Assembly (NCBI GenBank): GCA_947166385.1
Contig: CAMVEB010000002.1
Location: 62,001-126,000, forward strand
Source: an uncultured Clostridia bacterium
Lineage (GTDB): Bacteria; Bacillota; Clostridia; Christensenellales; Aristaeellaceae
Length of the DNA: 64,000 bases
Direction: 5' to 3'
Shown: positions 45,142 through 54,294 of the stretch, one piece after another
Layout of the letters: every line of letters begins with the position of its first letter
How positions within the stretch are numbered: the first letter of the stretch is position 1
The notes under the pieces: model-generated
What the model was told of the DNA's origin: nothing
Seen by the model: only the letters and a program-made list of their open reading frames with translations
Databases searched by the model: none
Made by a program: the position numbers and the translations under genes

Positions 45142-45658
45142 AAGTCACACCTCCCGTCAGCGATCCTTTCAGGAGCTCTTCCGCTTTTTTCAGCCTGCGC
45201 TGCACTGTTGACTGTGACGTGTTCAGCGCATCGGCTGTTTCCTGCATCGTCAGCCCCTGAAAGAAATGGAGAAGAATGACCTGTTTGTATCTGTCCGGCA
45301 GATCCATTACCATCAGCGTAAGAGTACGATCTTCCGGTTCCACGGCAATCAACTGCGGCGGCAGTTCATCCAGAGCCTTGCTCCGATCCACATGCCGGAA
45401 CCAGGCTGTCCGCCGGTAATCTTTGCAGGTATTGATTGCTATGCGTAAAAGCCATGCCTTTTCATTGGCAATGCCTTTCCGTTCGAAATCATCCATATGT
45501 TTCCAAGCTTTGATCCACGTGTCCTGTGTCGCATCCTCAGCCTGGGTCTGATCGGACAGATAGAGAAAACAGGTCCGCAAAATCGAATCAGAGTAGTTTT
45601 CGATCCATTGATTCAGTCTCTGTTCGCGGATCATGCTGGGTACCGCAGCACGTTCCAT
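45131..45658 (-). CDS. ECF-type RNA polymerase sigma factor
   Basis: 175 aa. Region 2: CFLYLSDQTQAEDATQDTWI; region 4: LPDRYKQVILLHFFQGLTMQ then ETADALNTSQSTVQRRLKKA. Start has a full-length GGAGGTGATC ribosome binding site. An ECF-like -10 (CGTCATTC, 45681-45688) lies just upstream. Overlaps the DUF4179 partner. Confidence 0.92.
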   Translation of the reverse strand: MERAAVPSMIREQRLNQWIENYSDSILRTCFLYLSDQTQAEDATQDTWIKAWKHMDDFERKGIANEKAWLLRIAINTCKDYRRTAWFRHVDRSKALDELPPQLIAVEPEDRTLTLMVMDLPDRYKQVILLHFFQGLTMQETADALNTSQSTVQRRLKKAEELLKGSLTGGVTYEG

Positions 45659-45729
45659 CGCCGATCACCTCCCTCACCATGAATGACGAGTAGGACACCG
45701 GGTTTTATTCACTTGATAGAAAAAATCAC

Positions 45730-45767
45730 AAAAAAGATTTTCGGCCATGGTTGTACCACAGCCGAAG
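45730..45767 (-). terminator. Terminator after the 336-aa anti-sigma-like gene
   Basis: TTCGGC/GCCGAA outer stem with inner TGG/CCA pairs, followed on the minus strand by ATCTTTTTT. It separates two neighbouring sigma/anti-sigma operons. Confidence 0.75.
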
Positions 45768-45802
45768 AATGGAGTCAAATGTAGGAAGCTCGCTTTAGCC
45801 AA

Positions 45803-46813
45803 TCATTCGGGAGTAAATATCTTCTGTAAAGTCTCAATGTCCAGCCAAGGTGAAGAGACATCGATGTTCTCGCAGGTGAATACGGCGGGTTCAATTGGCA
45901 CAGGAGCTTCTGCATACATAGGATCCATGCGGCATTCTATGGAATGATTCAGGTTTCTCCGCATTGCAAGACTGTTATACGCCGGATCATTACGAACAAT
46001 TGCAAGTGCATCATCTATACCCGGGACAGTAATCACAGATGCGCTTTGCCCATCAGTCAAATCAAAAGTTCGTTCGTCAGCTTCCTGATCATCGATAAGC
46101 ATTGAGCTTACAAGAAGATAATGATTATCCTCGCCGGATTCCCTATAGTTGATGTAATACCACACAACTACTGAATCGGAATCATCAATTTTGTACCGTT
46201 TCAGTGTAATCGCACCTTCCTGACGTTCTTCGATCAGCGTGTATTCCCCGTCTGCTTTGCAGGAAATCCCAACCTTGGCCTCCTGGAACTCATATCCGTC
46301 CGGGATCCAGGTGGGCAGAGTAAGCTCGGACGAACGATTCATATACTCCCGGAATTCATCCCATGAGTCGAATGTTTTTTGTATTGGTCTGGCTCCACCC
46401 ATCTTGCCTCCGGTTGTTTCATAGGAAACCAATCCGTATTCATCTTCCGCGACAGAATTTTGCAGAAGCTCATCTGCCATCCGGCTGAGGTCTTCATCGC
46501 TCAACATCTGTGCATCCGGTGGCGGAACTACTGTAGCTTCTGGCCCGATTGGCACTTCGGTCTCCTCGACCGTTTCGCCTTTCCAGTTAATGCGGATCCG
46601 ATGGTATACTTCCGTTGCAGCATATGCCACCGCAACAAGTATAAGAAGAATAGCAATTACGCTGACAAAGCTAAAAGACAGTTTCTTTTTCACAATATTT
46701 TCCTCCTGTTCCTTGATCGGGAGGGAGGATATTTCCTGGTGAATGCGATCCTTCAGTTCCTCTGAAGGTTCCATATACATTTTCTGCAATTCACTTTGAG
46801 TATACTGCTTCAC
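45803..46813 (-). CDS. Membrane anti-sigma-like protein with DUF4367-type ectodomain
   Basis: 336 aa: short acidic cytoplasmic part (about 1-44), one membrane helix (about 45-66, SFVSVIAILLILVAVAYAA), then an ectodomain with ELTLPTWIPDGYEFQEAKVG, typical of DUF4367. ATGA overlap with the ECF sigma gene upstream. Partner role inferred from coupling. Confidence 0.78.
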   Translation of the reverse strand: MKQYTQSELQKMYMEPSEELKDRIHQEISSLPIKEQEENIVKKKLSFSFVSVIAILLILVAVAYAATEVYHRIRINWKGETVEETEVPIGPEATVVPPPDAQMLSDEDLSRMADELLQNSVAEDEYGLVSYETTGGKMGGARPIQKTFDSWDEFREYMNRSSELTLPTWIPDGYEFQEAKVGISCKADGEYTLIEERQEGAITLKRYKIDDSDSVVVWYYINYRESGEDNHYLLVSSMLIDDQEADERTFDLTDGQSASVITVPGIDDALAIVRNDPAYNSLAMRRNLNHSIECRMDPMYAEAPVPIEPAVFTCENIDVSSPWLDIETLQKIFTPE

Positions 46814-47277
46814 GATTCTCCCTCCTCTCTGAGTTCAATCCGTAAACTTTTCTTTGCTCGTTTCAGTCGCAACTTCAGAGCAAACAACGTTATGCCGATA
46901 ACGGAGGCTGCTTCCTGCGAACTGTATCCTTCCATGTAAACTAGCAGAAACGGGAGCCGTAGTTTTTCAGGAAGTCTTTCTACCACATCTCGCAGTTCCA
47001 TGATCTTCGTTTCGGGTTCTATCCGTTCCGGGAATACTGTTACAGGGACAGTACGCTGCCGCAGACGCTGGATATTATGGCACTCATTAATGACAATCCT
47101 GGCCAGATATGCTTTTTCTTTTCCGGACTGGATTGTATCAATCTGCTGCCACGCCTGCAGAACTGCCTGCTGGACAGCATCTTCAGCATCTGCGGGTTGC
47201 CGCAGAATGCTTTGAGCCAGCCGGAACAATCCCGGGAGCTGCTGCATATACAGCTCCTCGAAGGCAATCTTGTTCAT
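46810..47277 (-). CDS. ECF-type RNA polymerase sigma factor
   Basis: 155 aa. Region 2: LFRLAQSILRQPADAEDAVQ followed by QAVLQAWQQI; region 4: LPEKLRLPFLLVYMEGYSSQ then EAASVIGITLFALKLRLKRA. A CGTATAAT element (47308-47315) lies 30 bp upstream. The start overlaps no upstream gene; a repeated small-ORF/terminator cassette lies between it and the preceding operon. Confidence 0.9.
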   Translation of the reverse strand: MNKIAFEELYMQQLPGLFRLAQSILRQPADAEDAVQQAVLQAWQQIDTIQSGKEKAYLARIVINECHNIQRLRQRTVPVTVFPERIEPETKIMELRDVVERLPEKLRLPFLLVYMEGYSSQEAASVIGITLFALKLRLKRAKKSLRIELREEGES

Positions 47278-47391
47278 CAGGGAACCTCCGTTTGAAGATC
47301 TTCACTTATTATACGTTTTGGAGGGGCCCAAAGAGCCATAATACAAAAAATTCTGATAAAAATATATAATTGCAGAGAAAATTGTCTTTTT

Positions 47392-47417
47392 GTAAAATAT
47401 CACACTTCTCCCAAAAC
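47392..47417. repeat. Conserved 26-bp part of the two-copy cassette, copy 1
   Basis: Identical to 59526-59551. It sits between the cassette's terminator and the downstream ECF sigma gene in both places. Confidence 0.9.
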
Positions 47418-47418
47418 A

Positions 47419-47452
47419 AAAAAGAGACCCTGCAGATTGTTTCTGCAAGGCC
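47419..47452 (-). terminator. Terminator of cassette copy 1
   Basis: Minus strand CCTTGCAG / CTGCAGGG stem then TCTCTTTTTTG. Located 6 bp after the small ORF's stop and about 140 bp before an ECF sigma start. Confidence 0.85.
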
Positions 47453-47458
47453 TGACGG

Positions 47459-47542
47459 TCATCCGACCGCACCATTGTATGCTTCCAGAATGGCCACCCG
47501 CTTTTCCAGCCGGGTGTCCCGTTCCTCAAGGGTGAGATTCAT
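47459..47542 (-). CDS. Small coiled-coil peptide ORF (27 aa) of a repeated cassette, copy 1
   Basis: Encodes MNLTLEERDTRLEKRVAILE then AYNGAVG, a single amphipathic coiled-coil helix. A second copy at 59674 differs at many third positions, while the protein keeps the LEE, RLEKRV, LEAY and GAVG elements; that is the best sign it is translated. It lacks a strong ribosome binding site (TTTAGGCTT precedes ATG). Followed at once by a terminator. Could be a leader peptide, a free micropeptide, or part of a small RNA. Confidence 0.45.
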   Translation of the reverse strand: MNLTLEERDTRLEKRVAILEAYNGAVG

Positions 47543-47589
47543 AAGCCTAAAGGAGCGTCTCTACGAATAATGACGTTCCGAATGGATCT

Positions 47590-48726
47590 TTACTTTTTCA
47601 GCTGCAGCACCAGCATGGTATCATTCCCGCTTGCATCGGGGAACACCAGATGAATTGTCTCCGGAATCTGAACCACAGAGATCATCTGCGTATACGGAAT
47701 CTGCGGCCAGGTATCCAGATTGGAGAAGCCGCCGGAAAGGGTAATACCGGTGGGATAAGCCTCTCCGTTCTCCTGCACGATGTCCACCCTCAGTTTGTCG
47801 AAGGCCATCTCCTGCGTCGCACCTTCCAGGGCGGTCAGGTTGGTGGTGAAATGCAGGCCGCTGGGCAGCAGCTCCGCGTGGATGCTGTCAATCCGGAAGG
47901 CATCCAGTACCTTTGTATCTTCAGGGATAATGTATTCTGCTGTGGCAATAACCTTTTCCGTGTGAATGGTCAGATCCATATATTTTTCCATGGAGTTGGT
48001 ATTATCCTCAGCATCGTCTAAATTGACCTGTTTTGTCCGGAGATACACCCTGGCCTTCATTTCCTCATCGGTGATCTGCCCGTTCAGGGGTTGCAGAGAA
48101 AACCAGGTCAGGCTGCCATCCTCATTGAACATGGGATCTCCGTATTCTTCACTGCCCCAGAATTCAGACGGAATATCCAATATGGCAACGACGCTGTACA
48201 GCGGAAGCTTCAGTTCCTTTGCTGCATCCATCCACGTCATTTGGGGATCAACACCCAGTCGTTTTGCCACGTCCTGACTGTGACTGTTCTCCCCGTAAGC
48301 CCCGATGGGCATGGTGAAATCATCTGCGGTCAGAATGCCTTCCACTCCATCCGCCAGCCGTGCCTCAACTGAAATCATGGCCAGCTTGGGATCGCTGTAA
48401 CGTTCCCGTACAGTGAAAAGCACGTCACCTTCCTGCCAGGTTACAGGCTCGCTTGATGTCAGGATTTCCTGAGCTGTCTTCGGGATATCAGTGCCATAGT
48501 CTTTTTTGAAGAAATCATTCCAACCGAAGATTTGTCCAGCAGCCATCGCTACTGCCATAGTTGCCACGATAACACAAGCCGCAATCAATACGGTTCTAAA
48601 AGCTGCCTTTTTCACGGGTTCGTCCTCCTTCACGGAGCGAGCGGCACTCATCAGCGCATCACGGGTTTCTTCCGGCATTGGCCTGAAAGCATCCCGCAGA
48701 TTCAGATTGTCCATGTCACGCTTCAT
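47590..48726 (-). CDS. DUF4179-type membrane anti-sigma-like protein
   Basis: 378 aa: about 42 cytoplasmic residues, one membrane helix (about 43-62, TVLIAACVIVATMAVAMAAG), and a beta-rich ectodomain (GDVLFTVRERYSDPKLAMIS). ATGA overlap with its ECF sigma gene. The putative inner segment FRPMPEETRDALMSA may contact the sigma factor. Partner role inferred. Confidence 0.78.
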   Translation of the reverse strand: MKRDMDNLNLRDAFRPMPEETRDALMSAARSVKEDEPVKKAAFRTVLIAACVIVATMAVAMAAGQIFGWNDFFKKDYGTDIPKTAQEILTSSEPVTWQEGDVLFTVRERYSDPKLAMISVEARLADGVEGILTADDFTMPIGAYGENSHSQDVAKRLGVDPQMTWMDAAKELKLPLYSVVAILDIPSEFWGSEEYGDPMFNEDGSLTWFSLQPLNGQITDEEMKARVYLRTKQVNLDDAEDNTNSMEKYMDLTIHTEKVIATAEYIIPEDTKVLDAFRIDSIHAELLPSGLHFTTNLTALEGATQEMAFDKLRVDIVQENGEAYPTGITLSGGFSNLDTWPQIPYTQMISVVQIPETIHLVFPDASGNDTMLVLQLKK

Positions 48727-49181
48727 TCCGCATCCAGCTCCTTTCTCAGTTCTTTTTTCCCCCGGCGAAGTCGTCCTCGAAGAGTCGTCATCGGGATTCG
48801 CAGCACGTCTGCTGCTTCCTCATAGGTCATTCCCTCTGAATAGCAGAGGACAAGAGGCAATCGAAGCTTCTCCGGAAGAGCCTCCAATGCCATTGCCAGA
48901 TCAGGATCCGGGGCAGAAGAACCTTGTACAGGGATCTTGTCCAGTGGAACGATTTTCCGATGTATACGTTGTGTGTCGTAACACACGTTGATCAGTATGC
49001 GGGTCATCCAGGTGCGGAAATACTTCTCTTCCCGCAGTTTGTCCCGCTTTTCCCATGCCTTGAGGACAGCATCCTGTAATGCGTCCTGCACATCGGCTTC
49101 GTTCCGCAGGATCGACCAAGCTACCCGGTACATCATGTCCGAGCAGGTTTCGATCTCTGCGATGAAGAATCCTCTGTCCAC
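48723..49181 (-). CDS. ECF-type RNA polymerase sigma factor
   Basis: 152 aa from GTG 49181, chosen because AGGAGGC lies eight bases upstream and the -10-like CGTCTAAT at 49216-49223 sits just before; longer in-frame starts would include the promoter and a terminator. Region 2: YRVAWSILRNEADVQDALQD; region 4: LPEKLRLPLVLCYSEGMTYE then EAADVLRIPMTTLRGRLRRG. Confidence 0.88.
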   Translation of the reverse strand: MDRGFFIAEIETCSDMMYRVAWSILRNEADVQDALQDAVLKAWEKRDKLREEKYFRTWMTRILINVCYDTQRIHRKIVPLDKIPVQGSSAPDPDLAMALEALPEKLRLPLVLCYSEGMTYEEAADVLRIPMTTLRGRLRRGKKELRKELDAE

Positions 49182-49290
49182 GGTGTTCTGCCTCCTGTTT
49201 CGTAACGTTACATCCATTAGACGGTCGAGAAGGAAGAATCGGCACACGACCCCAATTTTTTTCATTTTATCATTATTCTGAGTGGCAATC

Positions 49291-49322
49291 AAAAACGGAC
49301 ACCATTGTGCAATGATGTCCGC
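49291..49322 (-). terminator. Terminator after the zf-HC2 anti-sigma gene
   Basis: Minus strand GGACATCATTG CAC AATGGTGTCC then GTTTTTG. A second, larger stem (AACGTCCA/TGGACGTT, 49342-49374) with a U-tract in the plus direction lies between it and the stop. Confidence 0.85.
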
Positions 49323-49380
49323 CAGTTTTCTGATTCCAGTTAACGTCCACGGAGTAATAAGCCTCATGGACGTTTTTATA

Positions 49381-50346
49381 TTATGTCTCTTTTCTTCGGT
49401 TAAGGAATACCTGCCAGGCAATGGAAAGGAATGCATATACAGCAAGCGCTACCAAGAGGATGCTGAAAAGATCATGTTCCATAAAGTTGCTTGTTGTCTT
49501 AGTGCCTTTCAAAAGAATATGTGACAGGATATAGGAAATGGGCGCAAAGAACAATTGGCGCAGAATCCAGCTGTAGTCCCATTTTCTGAAAATTACCCAA
49601 AGCAGTCCAAGCAATCCCGACAACCCTGCCGCAATCAGAAAATAATATCCCAGCGCAAGGCGAGGAAGAACTACTGTTCCTCCATTCAGAGGAGTTCCCC
49701 ATAGCAGCACCTGCCGCTGTTCAAACCCATAAATCAGACGGTCAGGTACAGGATAGTAGGTTGATTCATAATACGACTGGGTTTGATGATTGGAACCTTG
49801 ATTTGTGCTGAATGCCTGCAGGATGACAGTTGTTGTGCCGTCATCCTCAACGACCACATGCTCCTCAAACCCGTTGATGAAGCTGCTAACCTTCAGAATC
49901 AAAGCTTCACAAGATTGCTCCGCGGAAGCAGGAGCAACAGTTGGCACAGGAGCCGCTTTGTCATCTATCGGCAAATACACCTCACCGCTGTAATACTCAG
50001 CAGGATTGACGGTTTCGACACCTACAACCTCGATCAAGCCATCCTGCCAGAGAATATAATTCATGCTCGTGGCATGGAAGAAATAAGTAAAGACTGCGAT
50101 AAATACACACAGCGCAGCAAGGATGGCTGTGTACCAGCGGCGCTTCCGGATTTCCTTTCTGAGCGATTGCAGCGGTTTTACCGTTTCAACAGGCGGTTCC
50201 GGGGATGTCTCAATCTCAGAAAACCGTTTCTGACAGTCAGGGCATTCGGTCAAATGCTGATCAACCAGGTCTTTTGTATCCGGTTCAACCATGTTTTCAG
50301 CATACAGCGGCAGCAAATCATGTATAACAGAACATGGCAGTTTCAT
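49381..50346 (-). CDS. Zinc-finger (zf-HC2) membrane anti-sigma factor
   Basis: 321 aa from ATG 50346 (GGAGGAATGAAT upstream; an ATG six bases earlier overlaps the sigma stop). The N-terminus carries the ASD zinc motif: CSVIHDLLPLYAENM and HLTECPDCQ (His-x3-Cys-x2-Cys). One helix about 88-108, an ectodomain, then three more helices near the C-terminus (LGYYFLIAAGLSGLLGLLWV onward). Unlike the other partners here, it has the classical zinc anti-sigma module. Immediately follows its ECF sigma gene. Confidence 0.88.
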   Translation of the reverse strand: MKLPCSVIHDLLPLYAENMVEPDTKDLVDQHLTECPDCQKRFSEIETSPEPPVETVKPLQSLRKEIRKRRWYTAILAALCVFIAVFTYFFHATSMNYILWQDGLIEVVGVETVNPAEYYSGEVYLPIDDKAAPVPTVAPASAEQSCEALILKVSSFINGFEEHVVVEDDGTTTVILQAFSTNQGSNHQTQSYYESTYYPVPDRLIYGFEQRQVLLWGTPLNGGTVVLPRLALGYYFLIAAGLSGLLGLLWVIFRKWDYSWILRQLFFAPISYILSHILLKGTKTTSNFMEHDLFSILLVALAVYAFLSIAWQVFLNRRKET

Positions 50347-50348
50347 AT

Positions 50349-50834
50349 TCATTCCTCCATCTTCTCCTTGATCTTTGCACGGGCTCTGTGATAAACAACG
50401 CAAGCCCAGTTTCCCGACTTGCCAAAGAGTTCTCCGATGTCCCGGAAGCTTAACTGTCCTAAGGTTCTGAGTGTGAAAACTTCCCGATAGGGCTCGTCCA
50501 GGTGATGGAGCAGCCGATGGATGCGCATGCTTTCATCCTGGCGTACAATCGCTTCTTCCGGTCCGGCAGACAAATCCGGAAGCTGCAATGCATCGTCAAT
50601 TGGCTGGGCCTTTTTCTTTCGCTGATCTGACAGCCATAGGTTTTTGGCTATCGTACAGAGCCAGCTTTTCAGGCTGCTTTTCCCCTGAAACTGATCCAGG
50701 GAACGCATCGCCTTGAAAAAGGTTTCCTGGGTTATCTCCTCGGCAGTCTGCGTATTTCCGGAGAGGGAGAGCGCATAACGGTATACCGATTCGAAGTAGC
50801 TCTGATAGATCTGATCAAAAGAATCAAGCTGCAT
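50349..50834 (-). CDS. ECF-type RNA polymerase sigma factor (SigW-like)
   Basis: 161 aa. Region 2: YALSLSGNTQTAEEITQETF; region 4: LDEPYREVFTLRTLGQLSFR then DIGELFGKSGNWACVVYHRA, the SigW/zf-HC2-associated pattern. TGCATTCAGCTCCCACCC lies at the start; the ribosome binding site is GGAGGGTGGGAG. Promoter with both ECF elements is visible upstream (50860-50889). Confidence 0.93.
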   Translation of the reverse strand: MQLDSFDQIYQSYFESVYRYALSLSGNTQTAEEITQETFFKAMRSLDQFQGKSSLKSWLCTIAKNLWLSDQRKKKAQPIDDALQLPDLSAGPEEAIVRQDESMRIHRLLHHLDEPYREVFTLRTLGQLSFRDIGELFGKSGNWACVVYHRARAKIKEKMEE

Positions 50835-50859
50835 TCAGCTCCCACCCTCCTTTCACTTT

Positions 50860-50889
50860 ATTAGACGCAGATCATGAAGAAATCTTACA
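50860..50889 (-). promoter_or_regulatory. ECF-type promoter (probable autoregulation)
   Basis: Minus strand TGTAAG (50884-50889), 16 bp, CGTCTAAT (50860-50867), close to the TGAAAC-N16-CGTC pattern of Firmicutes ECF promoters. 25 bp before the sigma ATG. Confidence 0.6.
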
Positions 50890-50955
50890 AAAGTTTTCCC
50901 TTTATCAAACTTTTCCGCTTGTTATGTTTCATAAGTAGAAAATGACTTTCGCAGA

Positions 50956-51963
50956 TTAGCCAGCTGGCACGAGTTCTCCTGTCAATGCATTGATATAAAT
51001 ACTATATACATTCTCCGGATCATATTTTATCCGATCCTCTTCACTGTATGTGGATAGGACACCTTCCAGACGTTGATCCAGAATTTTATCATACCCACGA
51101 ATCTGCCAGACAGGAATGAGCTGCCAGATTGTTTCACTCGTCTGATTGACAAGGTTTTGATCCAGAATATAGTAACCAAGATTGATTTCCAGGACCGTCT
51201 GCAGGTTCCCGTTTCTGATTCGTTCGGTCAATATTTCCAGAAGTGCGCCAAAGGGAAGGAGCTGTTCATCCGGAGACAGCGTTTCTTCCACGGTGACGAA
51301 ATGTATTCCAATACTGTAATGATCCTTGTCAATAAATAGCAGGTGGGAATATGTATGCATGGAATGGATCGGATAAATGGTTCCTGAAAGAAATACGGGC
51401 AGTCCCGCAACTTTCTGAGTCGCACCAATATGATATCCTCGGGTAGTATCATTCTTCCAGGGCTTTGTCGTGTCGGCAACGGAACAAGGGAAAGAGTATT
51501 TTCTGTTGAATACTTTTCCTTGTTTGACATAACACATGGGTCCCCGGGCTGTTGCCCCGTACAGCACCAGTTCGACATCTGTGACACCGTGGGACGAAAG
51601 CATTTCCTGCATAAAAGCCAGTAAATCCTCCGGAGGATATCCAATCTCCGAAAACCTATCCGGATCAAGAATCTCCTCCCGCTTTCGAACGTCCGCTTTG
51701 CCAATGAGGAATGACTCATCTCCGGCAAGTTCATAGATAAAAGGGGCTCCGCTGACCATCAGAAGCGGAACAGCATCCACATCAGGAATATGAACAGGCG
51801 CATCAATTGTTACTGTTTCCCCTTCATTTGTCTGGATCTCACAGGTCCATTTTGCCGGTGCAGTTGCTTTCAGTTCGGAAATGCTTACATTTTCCTGCGC
51901 CGATGCAAGCGCAGGCAGAAGAAGAAAGCAGAAAAGAATACACATCATCCATTTTCTGGTCAT
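50956..51963 (-). CDS. Secreted protein, unknown
   Basis: 335 aa from ATG 51963 (GGAGGCTGTTTATC upstream). Signal peptide about 1-22 (KWMMCILFCFLLLPALASA). The mature part has no recognised domain; contains GYPPEDLLAFMQEMLSSHGV and a C-terminal YDPENVYSIYINALTGELVP. Resembles the degenerate gene at 59779-60552 in signal peptide type, upstream hairpin and start context, which suggests related regulation. The stem-loop at 51985-52012 lies directly before the ribosome binding site. Confidence 0.7.
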   Translation of the reverse strand: MTRKWMMCILFCFLLLPALASAQENVSISELKATAPAKWTCEIQTNEGETVTIDAPVHIPDVDAVPLLMVSGAPFIYELAGDESFLIGKADVRKREEILDPDRFSEIGYPPEDLLAFMQEMLSSHGVTDVELVLYGATARGPMCYVKQGKVFNRKYSFPCSVADTTKPWKNDTTRGYHIGATQKVAGLPVFLSGTIYPIHSMHTYSHLLFIDKDHYSIGIHFVTVEETLSPDEQLLPFGALLEILTERIRNGNLQTVLEINLGYYILDQNLVNQTSETIWQLIPVWQIRGYDKILDQRLEGVLSTYSEEDRIKYDPENVYSIYINALTGELVPAG

Positions 51964-51984
51964 GATAAACAGCCTCCATGAACA

Positions 51985-52012
51985 GGAGGGCACGGATCGT
52001 TTCGTGCCCTCC
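51985..52012 (-). promoter_or_regulatory. Hairpin directly upstream of a ribosome binding site, copy 1
   Basis: Perfect 10-bp stem GGAGGGCACG/CGTGCCCTCC. Its 3' arm on the minus-strand RNA ends in CCCUCC a few bases before the gene's GGAGG, so it could alternatively pair with it. The same stem occurs at 60570-60597. Confidence 0.65.
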
Positions 52013-52029
52013 CGGAATCTATTATAGGA

Positions 52030-52148
52030 TTACTTTACACGAACAGCCTGCGTCATATCCGCCACACCATCTTCAACGGGAGCCAGATACAGTTCATCCG
52101 GGATATTCTCCAGATACCTTCGAAAAAAATCTTTTTCAGTTGCGGCAA
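52030..52148 (-). pseudogene. 3' remnant of a gene cut by the IS1634-type insertion
   Basis: Minus-strand frame ending at TAA 52030-52032 reads ...EKDFFRRYLENIPDELYLAP then VEDGVADMTQAVRVK, coding-like in composition, and continues through the target duplication to an in-frame stop near 52218. The other side of the insertion (57488-57513) shows GGAGG-TTG-ATG and an ECF-like CGTCTAAT, but the two halves do not join in a single frame. Identity unknown. Confidence 0.45.
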
Positions 52149-52245
52149 GTATATCACAGGGCAATTTTCGGGGAAACCGTCCATGCGGTTTGACGATACT
52201 GATTGCCCTGCTTTCTAATTACACACAGTCGATGCTTCCTCATCC
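52149..52245. repeat. Long target-site duplication of the IS1634-type element, left copy
   Basis: 97 bp identical to 57391-57487. The last two bases may belong to the element's inverted repeat, making the duplication 95 bp. Confidence 0.92.
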
Positions 52246-52269
52246 CGACTTTGCCACATAAAAAGTAGC

Positions 52270-52306
52270 GAACCCTAAGCAGCACAATAGCTCGGGGTTC
52301 GTTTTT
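52270..52306 (+). terminator. Terminator-like stem near the left end of the IS1634-type element
   Basis: GAACCC/GGGTTC stem followed by GTTTTT, reading into the element; may shield the transposase from outside antisense transcription. Confidence 0.5.
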
Positions 52307-52327
52307 GCATAATAATATGTACCTACG

Positions 52328-54016
52328 TCAAAAGATTGATATATCAGAAGCCAGAGTGCGGAGCTGACCACGGGTAAAGAGATCGTTAGGTATTGTGAGC
52401 ATGAATGCTTTCAGGATCAGGCTCAGATCGTCTGAATCGACATTGACCATCCTGTAATATTCATCAGAGAGCTGCTCGACCTGCCAATCCAACAGCGCTT
52501 TCTGGAATTTTTCTCCTGGCATTCCATAGGACCAGTTGAGATCCTTCGTCGTATCTTCCGGCAAGGATTTCTTTATTTTGTGCTGGATTACCCGCATCAT
52601 GGTGAGAGCAATAAAGCAAATCATCAGATGAGCCTGAACATGCTCCGGCGTATTTACCCAGATCGGTCGGGTTTCAAGTGTTCCCTTCATTTCTCGAAAC
52701 TGATCCTCAATTCGCGTTAGTCCATGGTACTTGTCAATAATCTCCAGGTCATCCATTTCCAGCTCAGAGGAAACAATCTGGTAATATCCCATCAGTTCAT
52801 TAAACTCCGTCAGTTTGTCATCATCAATCATGGAAAGCAGTTTCTTAGAATCAACAATCTCGCCGGTTTCCTTGTGGATCATTTCCTTCTTCATGTATTT
52901 CCGCAGACTCCTGCTCTGCGCAACAGATACCCGGAAACCAGACGGATTAGCTTTGAGCTTCTCAATGAAATCAAGGAATGACTGGTTTTCATGCTTCTCT
53001 CGAGCATAAAAAGCACGGCTCCAGTAGATAACAACCTTCTCCTGAATCTTCCTCTTGCTGCCGTCTTCTGCGGTCACGGTCCTGGTGACGATTCTGGACT
53101 TGTATCTGAAATCCGGGCTGACAACGGTATAACCTTCCTGATCAAGCACCCAAGCCCGTTCGTTCTTTGTACTTTTCTTCAGGCTCTTGGAAACGATATA
53201 TCCATTTCCTTGGTCTAGGACATGACACATATTGGTGCCGTTATACATTCCTCTGTCCGCAATTAGAATGAATCGTTCCAGATCAAGATTATCCACGGTG
53301 TTCTTCATCGCTGTCCGGAATGTAAGATGATCCAGCGTGTTTCCCGGGAACATTTCAATAGAGATCGGTATGCCGTTGTCATCTAGGAACAGTCCCATCT
53401 GCACAATAGGCTGTTTCCGGTTTTCCTTTGAAACGCCCATCTTCCGCAGTCCATACTCAATGACGTTCCCTTCTTCGTCTAGTTCGTCTTCATCCGGCTG
53501 CTCTACTTCAAAAAAGAAATTCGTTACGTCATAGAAGACAGTGTTGGTATTCCGACCAATCCCTCTGGTGATACATGTGTTCATCCGCTGAATAATCTGC
53601 TGCTTGTTTTCATATATAACATCCAGTGCATCATAAACATTGTCATCGTTGCTGCTCTTGACAAGAGGACGGTAATAGGAGTCATTCTGCCGCATCGTTG
53701 CCATCTTGGACGCAGGTTCAAGAAGTCGTCCATATGTCAGCAGACGGATGATGCCCAGTAGATCATATTCAACTTTGGAGGAATGCTTTATGCTGGCAAA
53801 CAATTGGTCGAGACCCAGAGCAGAAAATGTTGGGTCGAGTAAGCAAGGCGCAAATCGCTTCGGTGAGGCGAAACAATACTTGCTTCCTTTACTAAATTCA
53901 ATACTGTACTTCTTAACCGGTTTCTCGCCTACATAGGGAAGCAATTCAGGAATCAATGGATTCCCATCCCGAAAGGAGTCTTTAAGTCGCCTAACGTAAT
54001 CCGGTTGTCCATCGTC
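52328..54016 (-). pseudogene. IS1634 family transposase, C-terminal part (split by IS21)
   Basis: 560 codons from the IS21 junction to the stop, with DGQPDYVRRLKDSFRDGNPL upstream of the longest intact start. DDE-type catalytic features: FYDVTNFFFE, LIADRGMYNG, and TRIEDQFREMKG. Joined in frame to the N-terminal 47 codons (57106-57246) once the IS21 and one ATCGTC copy are removed, giving a 607-aa intact transposase. No other damage, so the interruption looks recent. Even if translated from an internal start, it lacks the N-terminal domain. Confidence 0.9.
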
Positions 54017-54142
54017 TGTGTTTCGTCAATAGGATTTCCGCAAAATCGGAAAAACTTTTCCCTGTTTTCGGATCGGGAATTCCGCTTTTTCGGATCGGGG
54101 CATGGAAAGCACTGCGAAAATCCCCCGGAAATTTTTCTTCCT

Positions 54143-54270
54143 GTGTTGGCACGGAGCCTCTGCCGGTGTGATTCCAGCCAGCCTGCGGCCATCCCGCCCA
54201 CGCCATCCGTATAGGCGCGTTCTGGCTGTCCGCCAGCAAGGCTATCACACCGGCCACTCCGCACCAACAC
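54143..54270. repeat. Long imperfect inverted repeat near the left end of the IS21-type element
   Basis: GTGTTGG...CGGAG...CCGGTGTGAT (from 54143) is mirrored by ATCACACCGG...CTCCG...CCAACAC (to 54270), enclosing about 65 bp. Lies between the accessory ORF and the IS end. Confidence 0.75.
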
Positions 54271-54294
54271 CGAAAAATTTCCTGCTTACCCGCA

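Noticed and set aside
49342..49374. Separate small RNA gene
   Set aside because: Stem with a U-tract directly after a gene; no promoter seen, so a terminator or readthrough block is the simpler reading.
54143..54270. Integron attC-like site or small RNA from the long inverted repeat
   Set aside because: It lies inside the IS21-type element near its end, and no integron integrase or promoter accompanies it.
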